A stretch of DNA of 6,989 nt, taken from contig VMFK01000039.1 of NCBI GenBank assembly GCA_007375995.1, forward strand, positions 1 to 6,989. The letters are read 5' to 3'. The notes below the pieces were generated by a model. That model saw only the letters and a list, made by a program, of their open reading frames with translations. It made no database searches and had not been told where the DNA came from. Origin of the DNA: Parcubacteria group bacterium Gr01-1014_56. Its GTDB lineage: Bacteria; Patescibacteriota; Minisyncoccia; Phycocordibacterales; SBAW01. Both the position numbers and the translations under genes were made by a program. Below, one piece after another: positions 1-5,046 of this stretch. Every line of letters starts with the position of its first letter. The stretch's first letter is position 1.

Positions 1-1
1 T

Positions 2-688
2 TCGCCAGGGGCAACCTACAATAGGGGCGAGACGCGCTTTACTATCCCTGGGTTTAAGGGGGACCCACGGTACGATACCTTTTACGTGCAAGGCGCTTCG
101 ATCTCCGGAGGTTTTATAGGTTCAGAGCCAGCAGTTGCACCAAGCGACCTTGCTCAAGCGACCGACCTTATCAAGCAGGGCTTAAGCCAAGCGGCGCAGT
201 CCTCGCTTGCCTCACAAGTCCCGCCGGGCTTTATCGCGGTGCCAGGAAGTTTGCAAGTAACTTTTGGTACGCTTTCGCAAACTCCGGGGCAGGGGAATAC
301 CGCGATACTCGCGCAAACAGCCAACATGAGCGGCGTCATTGTTAAGGTCTCAAGCCTAGCGATTTCAGTTGCAAAAGAAACGGTCCAAAACTATAAGGGC
401 GAAGACGTTGCGTTTGAGGATATTGCCGCAGTCTCCGTTGCCACAGCAACCAGCACCAAACAAGGCGACACTATCACCTTGATGCTTAGCGGCACACCAA
501 CTTTGGTGTGGCAGTACGACCCTGCAACGCTGAAAGCGGCACTCGTCGGTAAGAAAAAAGCGACCTTCCAGAGTATCGTGGAGTCGTTTGCTCCAGCTAT
601 ATCGCGTGCCGAGGCAAAGGTCCGGCCGTTTTGGGAGTCGAGTTTCCCCAGCAATCCTGACAAAATCAACGTTGTAACCGGGGAGTAG
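2..688 (+). CDS. C-terminal part of a baseplate-J-like protein (5' end outside window)
   Basis: The reading frame is open from base 2 with no stop, so this is the last 228 residues of a longer protein; the GTG at 86 is internal, not a likely start. It begins inside a TRFTIPGFKGDPRY stretch followed by SGGFIGSE, and ends with RPFWESSFPSNPDKINV before a TAG stop. From memory, this combination (FTIPGFKG, a GGF-G turn, then W..SFP.NP.KI near the end) occurs in Parcubacteria proteins annotated as baseplate J/gp47 family. The middle is low in charge and rich in Ala, Ser, Thr and Val, which suits an extracellular beta-rich or structural protein, and there is no transmembrane helix in the visible part. 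The N-terminal half needed to prove the family is missing. A role in a surface or contractile-injection-like structure is only inference. It converges on the membrane-protein gene downstream. Confidence 0.6.
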   Translation, partial: SPGATYNRGETRFTIPGFKGDPRYDTFYVQGASISGGFIGSEPAVAPSDLAQATDLIKQGLSQAAQSSLASQVPPGFIAVPGSLQVTFGTLSQTPGQGNTAILAQTANMSGVIVKVSSLAISVAKETVQNYKGEDVAFEDIAAVSVATATSTKQGDTITLMLSGTPTLVWQYDPATLKAALVGKKKATFQSIVESFAPAISRAEAKVRPFWESSFPSNPDKINVVTGE

Positions 689-712
689 AGATTTTTGATT
701 AAGCAAAAGAAA

Positions 713-737
713 AAACCGCACTAAAATTGTGCGGTTT
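713..737 (-). terminator. Rho-independent terminator, mainly serving the minus strand
   Basis: A perfect 9-bp stem (713-721 AAACCGCAC with 729-737 GTGCGGTTT) closes a 7-nt loop. Read on the minus strand it is followed by TTTCTTTT, a good U-tract, and lies about 23 nt past the stop of the membrane-protein gene. On the plus strand the following bases are GAGTTTCTCT, a weaker tail, but the hairpin sits only about 25 nt past the end of the first gene and could act in both directions. Confidence 0.8.
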
Positions 738-760
738 GAGTTTCTCTGTATTCTTAATTT

Positions 761-1279
761 TTATTGCGGCCCAATAACTGGACCAATCTTCAGAAACGCC
801 ATCCAAAAAAGAAGAAAAAATATCTGCTCGCCGAAGTGATCGCCGTCCATAGTAAGTACCATAAACCACGCGGTTGCGAGAAGTACCGTGCACATAAGTA
901 AGCCGACAACAAGGTTCTTGAGAAGACTCATACTGTGGAACCTTATGGTGGCACCGGCCAAACTCTTTCTGTTTCTGTATATTGAAGAGAGTGGCGTCAG
1001 TTCAAACAAGCCATAGAGGAAACAGAGTACTGGGATGTAAAGGTAGAACCAGTACACGAAGTTAAAGTAACTATCAGGCAACTTTCCCTGAAATGCTGAC
1101 CTTACTGCTGACAACCAGTCACCTCCTATGTAGTCGTGATAGACAATCAAGAATGCGAACCCAAGGTGCAAAGTAAGCACCCATAGGAACAACCGAACAA
1201 GAACTTTTGTTTCAATTCCTGCTGGTACCTTCCGGTTACCAGTTGGCCGTATCGTGGTCGTCTTAATGTTCTGACGCAT
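761..1279 (-). CDS. Hypothetical four-helix integral membrane protein
   Basis: I do not recognise this 172-residue protein. Four hydrophobic segments are visible at about residues 26-47, 71-93, 119-143 and 152-169. The N-terminus (R2, K6, R11, R16, K17, K25) and the second loop (R102, R104, K105, R113) are basic, while the loops at 48-70 and 144-151 (DGDHFGE) are more acidic. The positive-inside rule therefore gives both termini in the cytoplasm. There is no cleavable signal peptide, no Cys-pair motif and no catalytic signature. The ATG at 1279 is chosen because a strong Shine-Dalgarno (AGAGGAG) lies 6 nt upstream. The gene has a near-consensus promoter and a terminator of its own, so it is a complete single-gene unit. 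Its leader carries a CIRCE-like inverted repeat. It has a more AT-leaning look than the ribosomal genes, though this was not measured. Confidence 0.85.
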   Translation of the reverse strand: MRQNIKTTTIRPTGNRKVPAGIETKVLVRLFLWVLTLHLGFAFLIVYHDYIGGDWLSAVRSAFQGKLPDSYFNFVYWFYLYIPVLCFLYGLFELTPLSSIYRNRKSLAGATIRFHSMSLLKNLVVGLLMCTVLLATAWFMVLTMDGDHFGEQIFFLLFWMAFLKIGPVIGPQ

Positions 1280-1285
1280 CGTGCT

Positions 1286-1291
1286 CTCCTC
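1286..1291 (-). promoter_or_regulatory. Strong Shine-Dalgarno site of the membrane-protein gene
   Basis: On the minus strand this reads GAGGAG inside AGAGGAGAG, with the AGGAG core 6 nt from the ATG at 1279. It fixes the start codon. It is the only canonical Shine-Dalgarno site visible in the window, since none of the ribosomal or chaperone genes has one. Confidence 0.8.
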
Positions 1292-1339
1292 TCGAAATAG
1301 GCTTAAATTAAAGTTGGATATCCTATATCCGGCATTTGC

Positions 1340-1362
1340 TTAGCACTGTGTTAAAGAACTAA
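1340..1362. repeat. CIRCE-like inverted repeat with short spacer
   Basis: On the plus strand the left arm is TTAGCACTG (8 of 9 matches to the CIRCE arm TTAGCACTC) and the right arm is AAGAACTAA (6 of 9 to GAGTGCTAA). The spacer is TGTTA, 5 nt instead of the 9 nt standard for HrcA sites. It lies just downstream of the predicted transcription start of the minus-strand membrane-protein gene, which is where CIRCE elements usually sit. The wrong spacing makes HrcA binding doubtful. Confidence 0.3.
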
Positions 1363-1372
1363 CCTTACGTTA

Positions 1373-1401
1373 AGTATACACCTAAATAACATACTTGTCA
1401 A
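1373..1401 (-). promoter_or_regulatory. Sigma70-type promoter of the membrane-protein gene
   Basis: On the minus strand there is TTGACA (1401-1396, 6 of 6), a 17-bp spacer and TATACT (1378-1373, 5 of 6 to TATAAT). The predicted start is near 1366, giving a leader of about 87 nt before the ATG at 1279. The leader contains the CIRCE-like repeat and a GGATAT-3nt-ATATCC hairpin (1316-1330). Confidence 0.8.
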
Positions 1402-1438
1402 ATTTACTTGCTGCTTATTCGTGGAAATGCGTGTATTA

Positions 1439-1467
1439 TTGACAGATAAGGGCACTATTGTTACTAT
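1439..1467 (+). promoter_or_regulatory. Sigma70-type promoter of the infA-rpsI operon
   Basis: TTGACA (1439-1444, 6 of 6), a 17-bp spacer and TACTAT (1462-1467, 4 of 6). The predicted start is near 1474, leaving only about 12 nt before the infA ATG, too short for a normal Shine-Dalgarno leader. Its -35 lies 37 bp from the -35 of the divergent membrane-protein promoter, so the two polymerases would sit back to back. Confidence 0.75.
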
Positions 1468-1485
1468 AGAAAACGCTGTTAGGTA

Positions 1486-1695
1486 ATGCATTCCCAAGAA
1501 AAAGAAGTACAGGGGGTCGTCGATGAGGCGCTCCCAAACACGCTCTTCAGGGTCACCCTTGAGGGTGACGAGAAAGTGCTGGCATATCTTGCGGGCAAAA
1601 TGCGACTCCATAGGATCAAGGTCCTGGTAGGGGACAAAGTTTTGATGCAGCTTGACCCGTACGGCGGCAAAGCAAGAATCACGCGACGTTTGTAG
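1486..1695 (+). CDS. infA: Translation initiation factor IF-1
   Basis: This 69-residue protein spans a complete single OB-fold of the IF-1 family (72 residues in E. coli). Diagnostic stretches are EALPNTLFRVTLEGDE, then AGKMRLHRIKVLVGDKV and LDPYGGKARITRR, which match the family's LPN-FRV, GKMR, GDKV and LTPYD-GRI signatures. IF-1 binds the ribosomal A site with IF-2 and IF-3 during initiation. It is the first gene of the operon and has its own promoter 18 nt upstream. The ATG is preceded only by a poorly placed TTAGGTA, so no Shine-Dalgarno supports the start; the alignment does. The TAG stop is separated by one base from the rpmJ ATG, which suggests translational coupling. A 7-bp hairpin lies inside the gene at 1552-1569. 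Confidence 0.96.
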   Translation: MHSQEKEVQGVVDEALPNTLFRVTLEGDEKVLAYLAGKMRLHRIKVLVGDKVLMQLDPYGGKARITRRL

Positions 1696-1696
1696 T

Positions 1697-1810
1697 ATGA
1701 AGATCAAAGCATCTATCCATAAGCGCTGTGCAAACTGCACGCTTGTCCGACGCAAAGGACGCGTGTATGTTACCTGCACCAACCCGCGCCATAAGCAGCG
1801 ACAAGGATAA
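1697..1810 (+). CDS. rpmJ: Large-subunit ribosomal protein L36 (bL36)
   Basis: This 37-codon gene translates to a peptide beginning MKIKASIHKRCANC and ending NPRHKQRQG, a close match to bL36 (38 residues in E. coli). The zinc-ribbon ligands of the C+ type are all present: C11, C14, C27 and H32. The ATG follows the infA TAG after one base (TAGTATG) and no Shine-Dalgarno is present, so reinitiation after infA is the likely mode. The infA-rpmJ-rpsM order is the classical alpha-operon order. L36 binds 23S rRNA in the large subunit. The retained zinc ligands exclude the zinc-independent paralogue type. Confidence 0.96.
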   Translation: MKIKASIHKRCANCTLVRRKGRVYVTCTNPRHKQRQG

Positions 1811-1824
1811 ACAAAAGTAATTGT

Positions 1825-2202
1825 ATGCGTATTTCTGGTATTAACATTCCTAATAAACGTCTCCCGTACGCTCTTGCGATACTCTACGGTATCGGTGTCC
1901 CGCTTGGAAAAACATTGTGTAGAGACGCAAAAATTGACCCTACCAAAAAGGCAGACGAGCTCACTCCTACTGAGGAGGCGGCACTGCGTCGCGCCCTCGA
2001 GGTGCTCACACTTGAGGGCGACCTCAAGCGCGAGGTCGCACAAAATATAAAACGACTCAAAGATATCGGTGCATACCGCGGCGTGCGCCACCAACGCCAC
2101 TTACCGACCCGCGGCCAGCGCACCAAGACCAACTCTCGCACGGTCCGTGGCAATGTACGCAAGACCATGGGCTCCGGTCGTCGTAAGGTTGAGAAAACTT
2201 AA
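1825..2202 (+). CDS. rpsM: Small-subunit ribosomal protein S13 (uS13)
   Basis: This 125-residue protein has the full S13 layout. The N-terminal helix-two-turn-helix part starts MRISGINIPNKRLPYALAILYGIG, shown here only as a landmark. A charged helical middle follows, and the C-terminal tail includes YRGVRHQRHLPTRGQRTKTN at about residues 83-102, equivalent to the family's YRG-RH--GLPVRGQRT-TNAR. The usual GLP is HLP and the usual VRGQ is TRGQ here. The basic tail reaches the decoding-side head of the 30S subunit and the P-site tRNA. The gene starts 14 nt after rpmJ, and its leader is A-rich (AAACAAAAGTAATTGT) without Shine-Dalgarno. Two overlapping hairpins fall within the gene at 1992-2039. 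Confidence 0.97.
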   Translation: MRISGINIPNKRLPYALAILYGIGVPLGKTLCRDAKIDPTKKADELTPTEEAALRRALEVLTLEGDLKREVAQNIKRLKDIGAYRGVRHQRHLPTRGQRTKTNSRTVRGNVRKTMGSGRRKVEKT

Positions 2203-2217
2203 AATATATTGTATAAC
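2189..2217 (+). promoter_or_regulatory. Candidate internal promoter ahead of rpsK
   Basis: TTGAGA (2189-2194, 5 of 6) and TATAAC (2212-2217, 5 of 6) are separated by 17 bp and straddle the rpsM stop codon. The predicted start near 2224 is 8 nt before the rpsK ATG. The match is good for the length, but the AT-rich gap makes chance agreement plausible. Confidence 0.45.
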
Positions 2218-2231
2218 TGTGGACTACACCT

Positions 2232-2660
2232 ATGGGTAAGAAACGAATAGTCAAAAAGGGGGGCGAGACAGGGGGGGCCGGGACTGCGGCCTCATCTCGC
2301 GCGCCTAAGCGTAAGCTCGAAAACGGCATCCTCTATGTTGAGGCGACCTACAATAATACGAAGGTCTCTTTTGCTGACCCGCAAGGTAATACGCTTTTGT
2401 GGTCCTCAAGCGGCTCTTTGGGTTTTGCGGGGGCTAAAAAGGGCACTCCTTTTGCAGCGGCTAAGGTTGGCGAACTCCTCGGCGACAAGGCTTCCCAGAT
2501 GGGGGTCAAAGAGGTGTCAGTAGTGGTTAAGGGTGTAGGCGCAGGGCGAGAGTCCTCGATCCGCGCGTTTACTACCAAAGGCATCCATATCACCTCTATT
2601 AAGGACGCAACGCCAGTGCCGCACAATGGCCCGCGACCGCCTAAGCCGAGACGAGTATAA
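2232..2660 (+). CDS. rpsK: Small-subunit ribosomal protein S11 (uS11)
   Basis: The protein has 142 residues against about 129 in E. coli; the extra length is a Gly/Lys/Ser-rich N-terminal tail (residues 1-27). The core holds ATYNNTKVSFAD (38-49), SSGSLGFAGAKKGTPFAA (59-76), GVGAGRESSIRAF (101-113) and the end TPVPHNGPRPPKPRRV. All are uS11 signatures. The residue after the conserved HNG is Pro (usually Cys in PHNGCRPPK). S11 lies on the 30S platform near the E site and the mRNA exit. The codons for the N-terminal Gly pairs create two long G runs (2258-2263 and 2271-2277). The spacing is 29 nt from rpsM and 8 nt to rpsD, and there is no Shine-Dalgarno. Confidence 0.97.
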   Translation: MGKKRIVKKGGETGGAGTAASSRAPKRKLENGILYVEATYNNTKVSFADPQGNTLLWSSSGSLGFAGAKKGTPFAAAKVGELLGDKASQMGVKEVSVVVKGVGAGRESSIRAFTTKGIHITSIKDATPVPHNGPRPPKPRRV

Positions 2661-2668
2661 AAATTTCT

Positions 2669-3277
2669 ATGATTATTGGACCAAAATACAAAATTTGTAA
2701 ACGTCTTGGTGCTTCTGTCTTTGAGAAGTGTCAGACACAGAAGTTCCAGCTCGCGGAGGCGCGCGCGCCTCGCAAAACACGCCCCAAGCGCGGTGGCAGA
2801 AGCGACTACGGCGCGCAGCTTCTTGAGAAGCAAAAGGCGCGCTTTACCTACGGCCTCTCTGAGAGCCAGTTTTCTCGCTATGCGGCAGAAGCAATGGAGC
2901 AAAAGGGTGACTCCGCTTTGGCACTTGTCTCGCGCCTCGAGTCGCGCTTGGACAATGTGGTCTACCGCGCTGGGTTGGTTAAAACCCGCCGTGCCGCTCG
3001 CCAGCTTGTCTCTCACGGCCACGTCGTGGTTAACGGCCGCCGTATGAACATCCCTTCTTACATGGTTAAAGCTGGCGAGTCGGTTGGCATCAGACAAGAG
3101 AGCCGTCAAAGCCCACTCTTTGGCAACCGTGCAGAGGCAATGCTTGAGGTGAAGGCTCCGAGCTGGCTTGAGATGAGCGCCGACGGTTTTTCGGTCACGC
3201 AGAAATCAGCTCCTCAATTGGGTGCGACTGAAACGCCTTTTAACGCGGCGGTTATCATTCAGTTTTACAGCCGTTAA
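2669..3277 (+). CDS. rpsD: Small-subunit ribosomal protein S4 (uS4)
   Basis: This 202-residue protein has the N-terminal S4 helical domain (about residues 1-87, with KICKRLGASVF and KTRPKRGGRSDYGAQLLEKQ) and an S4 RNA-binding domain (about 88-140, with SRLESRLDNVVYRAGLVKTR and RQLVSHGHVVVNGRRMNIPS). S4 nucleates 30S assembly by binding 16S rRNA and, in some bacteria, represses its own operon. Only C10 and C21 are present of the four N-terminal cysteines of zinc-type S4, so the zinc knuckle looks half lost. It starts 8 nt after rpsK. TATAAA lies 7 nt before the ATG, but this overlaps the rpsK stop and has no -35. The C-terminal PFNAAVIIQFYSR is typical. Confidence 0.97.
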   Translation: MIIGPKYKICKRLGASVFEKCQTQKFQLAEARAPRKTRPKRGGRSDYGAQLLEKQKARFTYGLSESQFSRYAAEAMEQKGDSALALVSRLESRLDNVVYRAGLVKTRRAARQLVSHGHVVVNGRRMNIPSYMVKAGESVGIRQESRQSPLFGNRAEAMLEVKAPSWLEMSADGFSVTQKSAPQLGATETPFNAAVIIQFYSR

Positions 3278-3283
3278 ATTATT

Positions 3284-3313
3284 TTGATTAGTTATTAATT
3301 GGGAATTTATAAT
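3284..3313 (+). promoter_or_regulatory. Candidate internal promoter ahead of rpoA
   Basis: TTGATT (3284-3289, 4 of 6) and TATAAT (3308-3313, 6 of 6) are 18 bp apart in the rpsD-rpoA gap. The predicted start falls at about 3320, on the second of two adjacent ATG codons, so a transcript from here would be leaderless. The perfect -10 is notable, but the local AT richness weakens the call. Confidence 0.45.
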
Positions 3314-3316
3314 TTT

Positions 3317-4279
3317 ATGATGGAGTATTCAATTACATTGCCTTCGAAGCCACGTGTGGTCTCGGAGAGTGAGCAGGAGGGCGTCTACGAAATAGATGGT
3401 CTTTACCCCGGCTATGGCCACACGCTTGGCAACTCACTCCGTCGTATCATCCTCTCGAGCTTACCAGGCGCCGCTATCACGAGTGTTAAAATCGAGGGCG
3501 TTGAGCATGAATTTTCTACACTCGACGGCGTTAAAGAAGACGTCATCACACTCCTCCTCAACCTCAAGAAGTTGCGCTTTGAGATAATCGGCGGCGAAGG
3601 CCAGACCGTATCGCTCACCGCAAAAGGACCTAAAAAGCTCACGGGCGCCGACCTCCAGATCCCTGGCCAGGTTCGCTTGCTTAACCCAGGCTCCTACATC
3701 GGTGAACTCACCGACAAAAACACCGAGCTCAGAGCGGAGTTTAAGATTGAACGCGGGCTTGGGTATGTGCCGCGCGAAGCGCTTAAGAAGGAGCGCGTTG
3801 ATATCGGCGAGATTTCAGTTGATGCGATCTTCTCTCCTGTTCGTCGTGTTAACTACGAGGTAGAAAACATGCGCATCGGCGACCGCACCGACTTTAACCG
3901 CCTGCGTATCTCAATTGAAACCGACAGCACTATTACTCCTCGGGCGGCGCTTGAGCAGTCTATCGAGATCATGATCACCCAGCTTAAGGCGGTGGTCGGC
4001 TTCCGCGAGGAGGAGATTCCTGTTGAGCAGGCTCCAGCGAGCGCAGCGTCTGAAAATGGTATGGCTCCCGAAACCTCAACCGAGGTTATGAAGACCCGCA
4101 TCGAGGACCTCGAGCTTTCGAGCCGCACAATCTCAGCGCTTGAGAAGGCAAACATCCGCACGGTGGGGGGCCTTGCTCGCAAGCGCGAGGAAGACCTGGT
4201 TGAGATCGAAGGGCTTGGGCCTAAGTCGATCCAGGAGGTTAAGCGCGCGCTCGCAAACTTCGGTATCTTATTTAAATAG
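3317..4279 (+). CDS. rpoA: RNA polymerase alpha subunit
   Basis: This is the full two-domain alpha subunit (320 residues from this start). The N-terminal dimerisation/assembly domain runs to about residue 230 and includes LYPGYGHTLGNSLRRIILSS and GVKEDVITLLLNLK. A linker rich in Glu, Ala and Ser follows, then the C-terminal HhH domain from about 262 to the end. Of the E. coli residues that contact UP-element DNA, R265 is kept (R270 here), G296, K298, S299 and E302 are kept (GLGPKSIQE), while N268 is Ser. Start choice: family alignment favours MEYSITLPSKP, so the ATG at 3317 or the adjacent one at 3320 is right. A TTG at 3299 in the same frame would add six residues with no family support. Neither ATG has a Shine-Dalgarno. 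Confidence 0.97.
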   Translation: MMEYSITLPSKPRVVSESEQEGVYEIDGLYPGYGHTLGNSLRRIILSSLPGAAITSVKIEGVEHEFSTLDGVKEDVITLLLNLKKLRFEIIGGEGQTVSLTAKGPKKLTGADLQIPGQVRLLNPGSYIGELTDKNTELRAEFKIERGLGYVPREALKKERVDIGEISVDAIFSPVRRVNYEVENMRIGDRTDFNRLRISIETDSTITPRAALEQSIEIMITQLKAVVGFREEEIPVEQAPASAASENGMAPETSTEVMKTRIEDLELSSRTISALEKANIRTVGGLARKREEDLVEIEGLGPKSIQEVKRALANFGILFK

Positions 4280-4299
4280 CCAGTTGGATATTTAAATAT
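4269..4299. repeat. Twin palindromes at the rpoA-rplQ junction
   Basis: TATTTAAATA occurs at 4269-4278, across the rpoA stop codon, and again at 4289-4298, where it extends to the 12-bp palindrome ATATTTAAATAT (4288-4299). The two copies are in phase at exactly 20 bp, two helical turns. The function is unknown, and the surrounding DNA is AT-rich. Confidence 0.5.
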
Positions 4300-4321
4300 A
4301 AATAAAAAAGACAAATAAAAA

Positions 4322-4669
4322 ATGAGACACGGTAACCACAACAGAAAATTTGGCAGGGAGACAGACCAGCGCGCGGCGCTGCTTAAGTCTCTTGCCCGCT
4401 CCTTGGTACTTAAAGGGCATATAAAGACTACCGAAGCGCGTGCTAAGGAGATCCGCCCAATGGTGGAGAAGCTCCTTACCCGTAGCAAAGTAGCTACGAT
4501 CGCAACCCGTCGCGCACTTATCTCTCAACTTGGAGATGTAAAAACTGCAAATAAACTCATCAAAACGGCTGAGGCGTACAAAGACCGCGCGGGCGGATAT
4601 ATTCGGATTGTAAAGATGATACAGCGTAAAGGCGACGCCTCACCGATGGCTCTCATAGAGTTTGTATAA
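4322..4669 (+). CDS. rplQ: Large-subunit ribosomal protein L17 (bL17)
   Basis: This 115-residue protein has the bL17 hallmarks: MRHGNHNRKFGRETDQRAAL at the start, GHIKTTEARAKEIRPMVEKL in the middle (about 33-52), and RKGDASPMALIEFV at the end, matching the family's R-GDAAPM--IEFV close. L17 surrounds the peptide exit tunnel. It follows rpoA after 42 nt of AT-rich DNA, as in the classical alpha operon. The leader is an A-rich run (AAATAAAAAAGACAAATAAAAA) with no Shine-Dalgarno, resembling the leaders of rpsI and dnaK. Its last codons GTATAAT form a perfect TATAAT 7 nt before the rplM ATG. Confidence 0.97.
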   Translation: MRHGNHNRKFGRETDQRAALLKSLARSLVLKGHIKTTEARAKEIRPMVEKLLTRSKVATIATRRALISQLGDVKTANKLIKTAEAYKDRAGGYIRIVKMIQRKGDASPMALIEFV

Positions 4670-4677
4670 TATTTTGT

Positions 4678-5019
4678 ATGATAACAATAGATGCAACAAA
4701 AAAGAGTCTAGGTCGCGTCGCCAGCGAGGCGGCAAAAGTGATCCTTGGTAAACACAAGGCAACTTTTGTTAGAAATGCGGTCATAGGGGAGGAGGTTAAG
4801 ATCGTTAACGCTTCTAAGATCAGTATCTCCGGGGCTAAAAAAGAGGACAAAAAGTATGTCCGCTACTCTGGCTACCCAGGCGGACAAAAGTTTGAGAATT
4901 ATGCTATGCTCACGGCGCGCCGCGGCCACGCAGAGGCTATCCGCCGCGCGGTTTTGGGAATGCTCCCTAAGAACAAGCTTCAAGCAAAGCGCATAAAACT
5001 GCTTTTCATCGAGAAATAG
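4678..5019 (+). CDS. rplM: Large-subunit ribosomal protein L13 (uL13), short form
   Basis: The protein has 113 residues against 142 in E. coli. It starts MITIDATKKSLGRVASEAAK, so it lacks the roughly 12-residue leader that precedes the (V)DA-GK-LGR-AS motif in typical L13, and it ends at LQAKRIKLLFIEK without the usual tail. The core is intact: GKHKATF (24-30), VRYSGYPGGQK (61-71) and RRAVLGMLPKNKL (89-101). L13 is an early-assembly 23S rRNA binder. Short forms fit the reduced ribosomes of CPR bacteria. It begins 8 nt after rplQ and is paired with rpsI, as in most bacteria. The TAG stop is followed at once by an in-frame TGA. Confidence 0.96.
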   Translation: MITIDATKKSLGRVASEAAKVILGKHKATFVRNAVIGEEVKIVNASKISISGAKKEDKKYVRYSGYPGGQKFENYAMLTARRGHAEAIRRAVLGMLPKNKLQAKRIKLLFIEK

Positions 5020-5046
5020 TGAGTTTACGAACGACAATAAAAAAGT

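Noticed and set aside
1351..2100. Long minus-strand open frame of 249 codons opposite infA, rpmJ and rpsM
   Set aside because: It lies antisense to three well-identified genes, crosses the divergent promoter region, has no SD, and its Cys/Arg/Phe-rich composition is typical of an opposite-strand shadow.
2348..3109. Minus-strand open frame of 253 codons opposite rpsK and rpsD
   Set aside because: It is fully antisense to two conserved ribosomal genes and has no family motif; it exists because of their codon bias.
3299..3316. TTG at 3299 as the rpoA start
   Set aside because: It adds six residues without family support; the adjacent ATGs at 3317 and 3320 agree with the conserved N-terminus.
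3853..4488. Minus-strand open frame opposite rpoA and rplQ
   Set aside because: It is antisense to conserved genes, Ser/Arg-rich in the manner of a shadow frame, and has no initiation signal.
4642..4670. Full promoter ahead of rplM based on TATAAT at 4665-4670
   Set aside because: There is no acceptable -35 at 16-18 bp, and the hexamer is largely formed by the rplQ Val-stop codons; it is kept only as part of the pattern finding.
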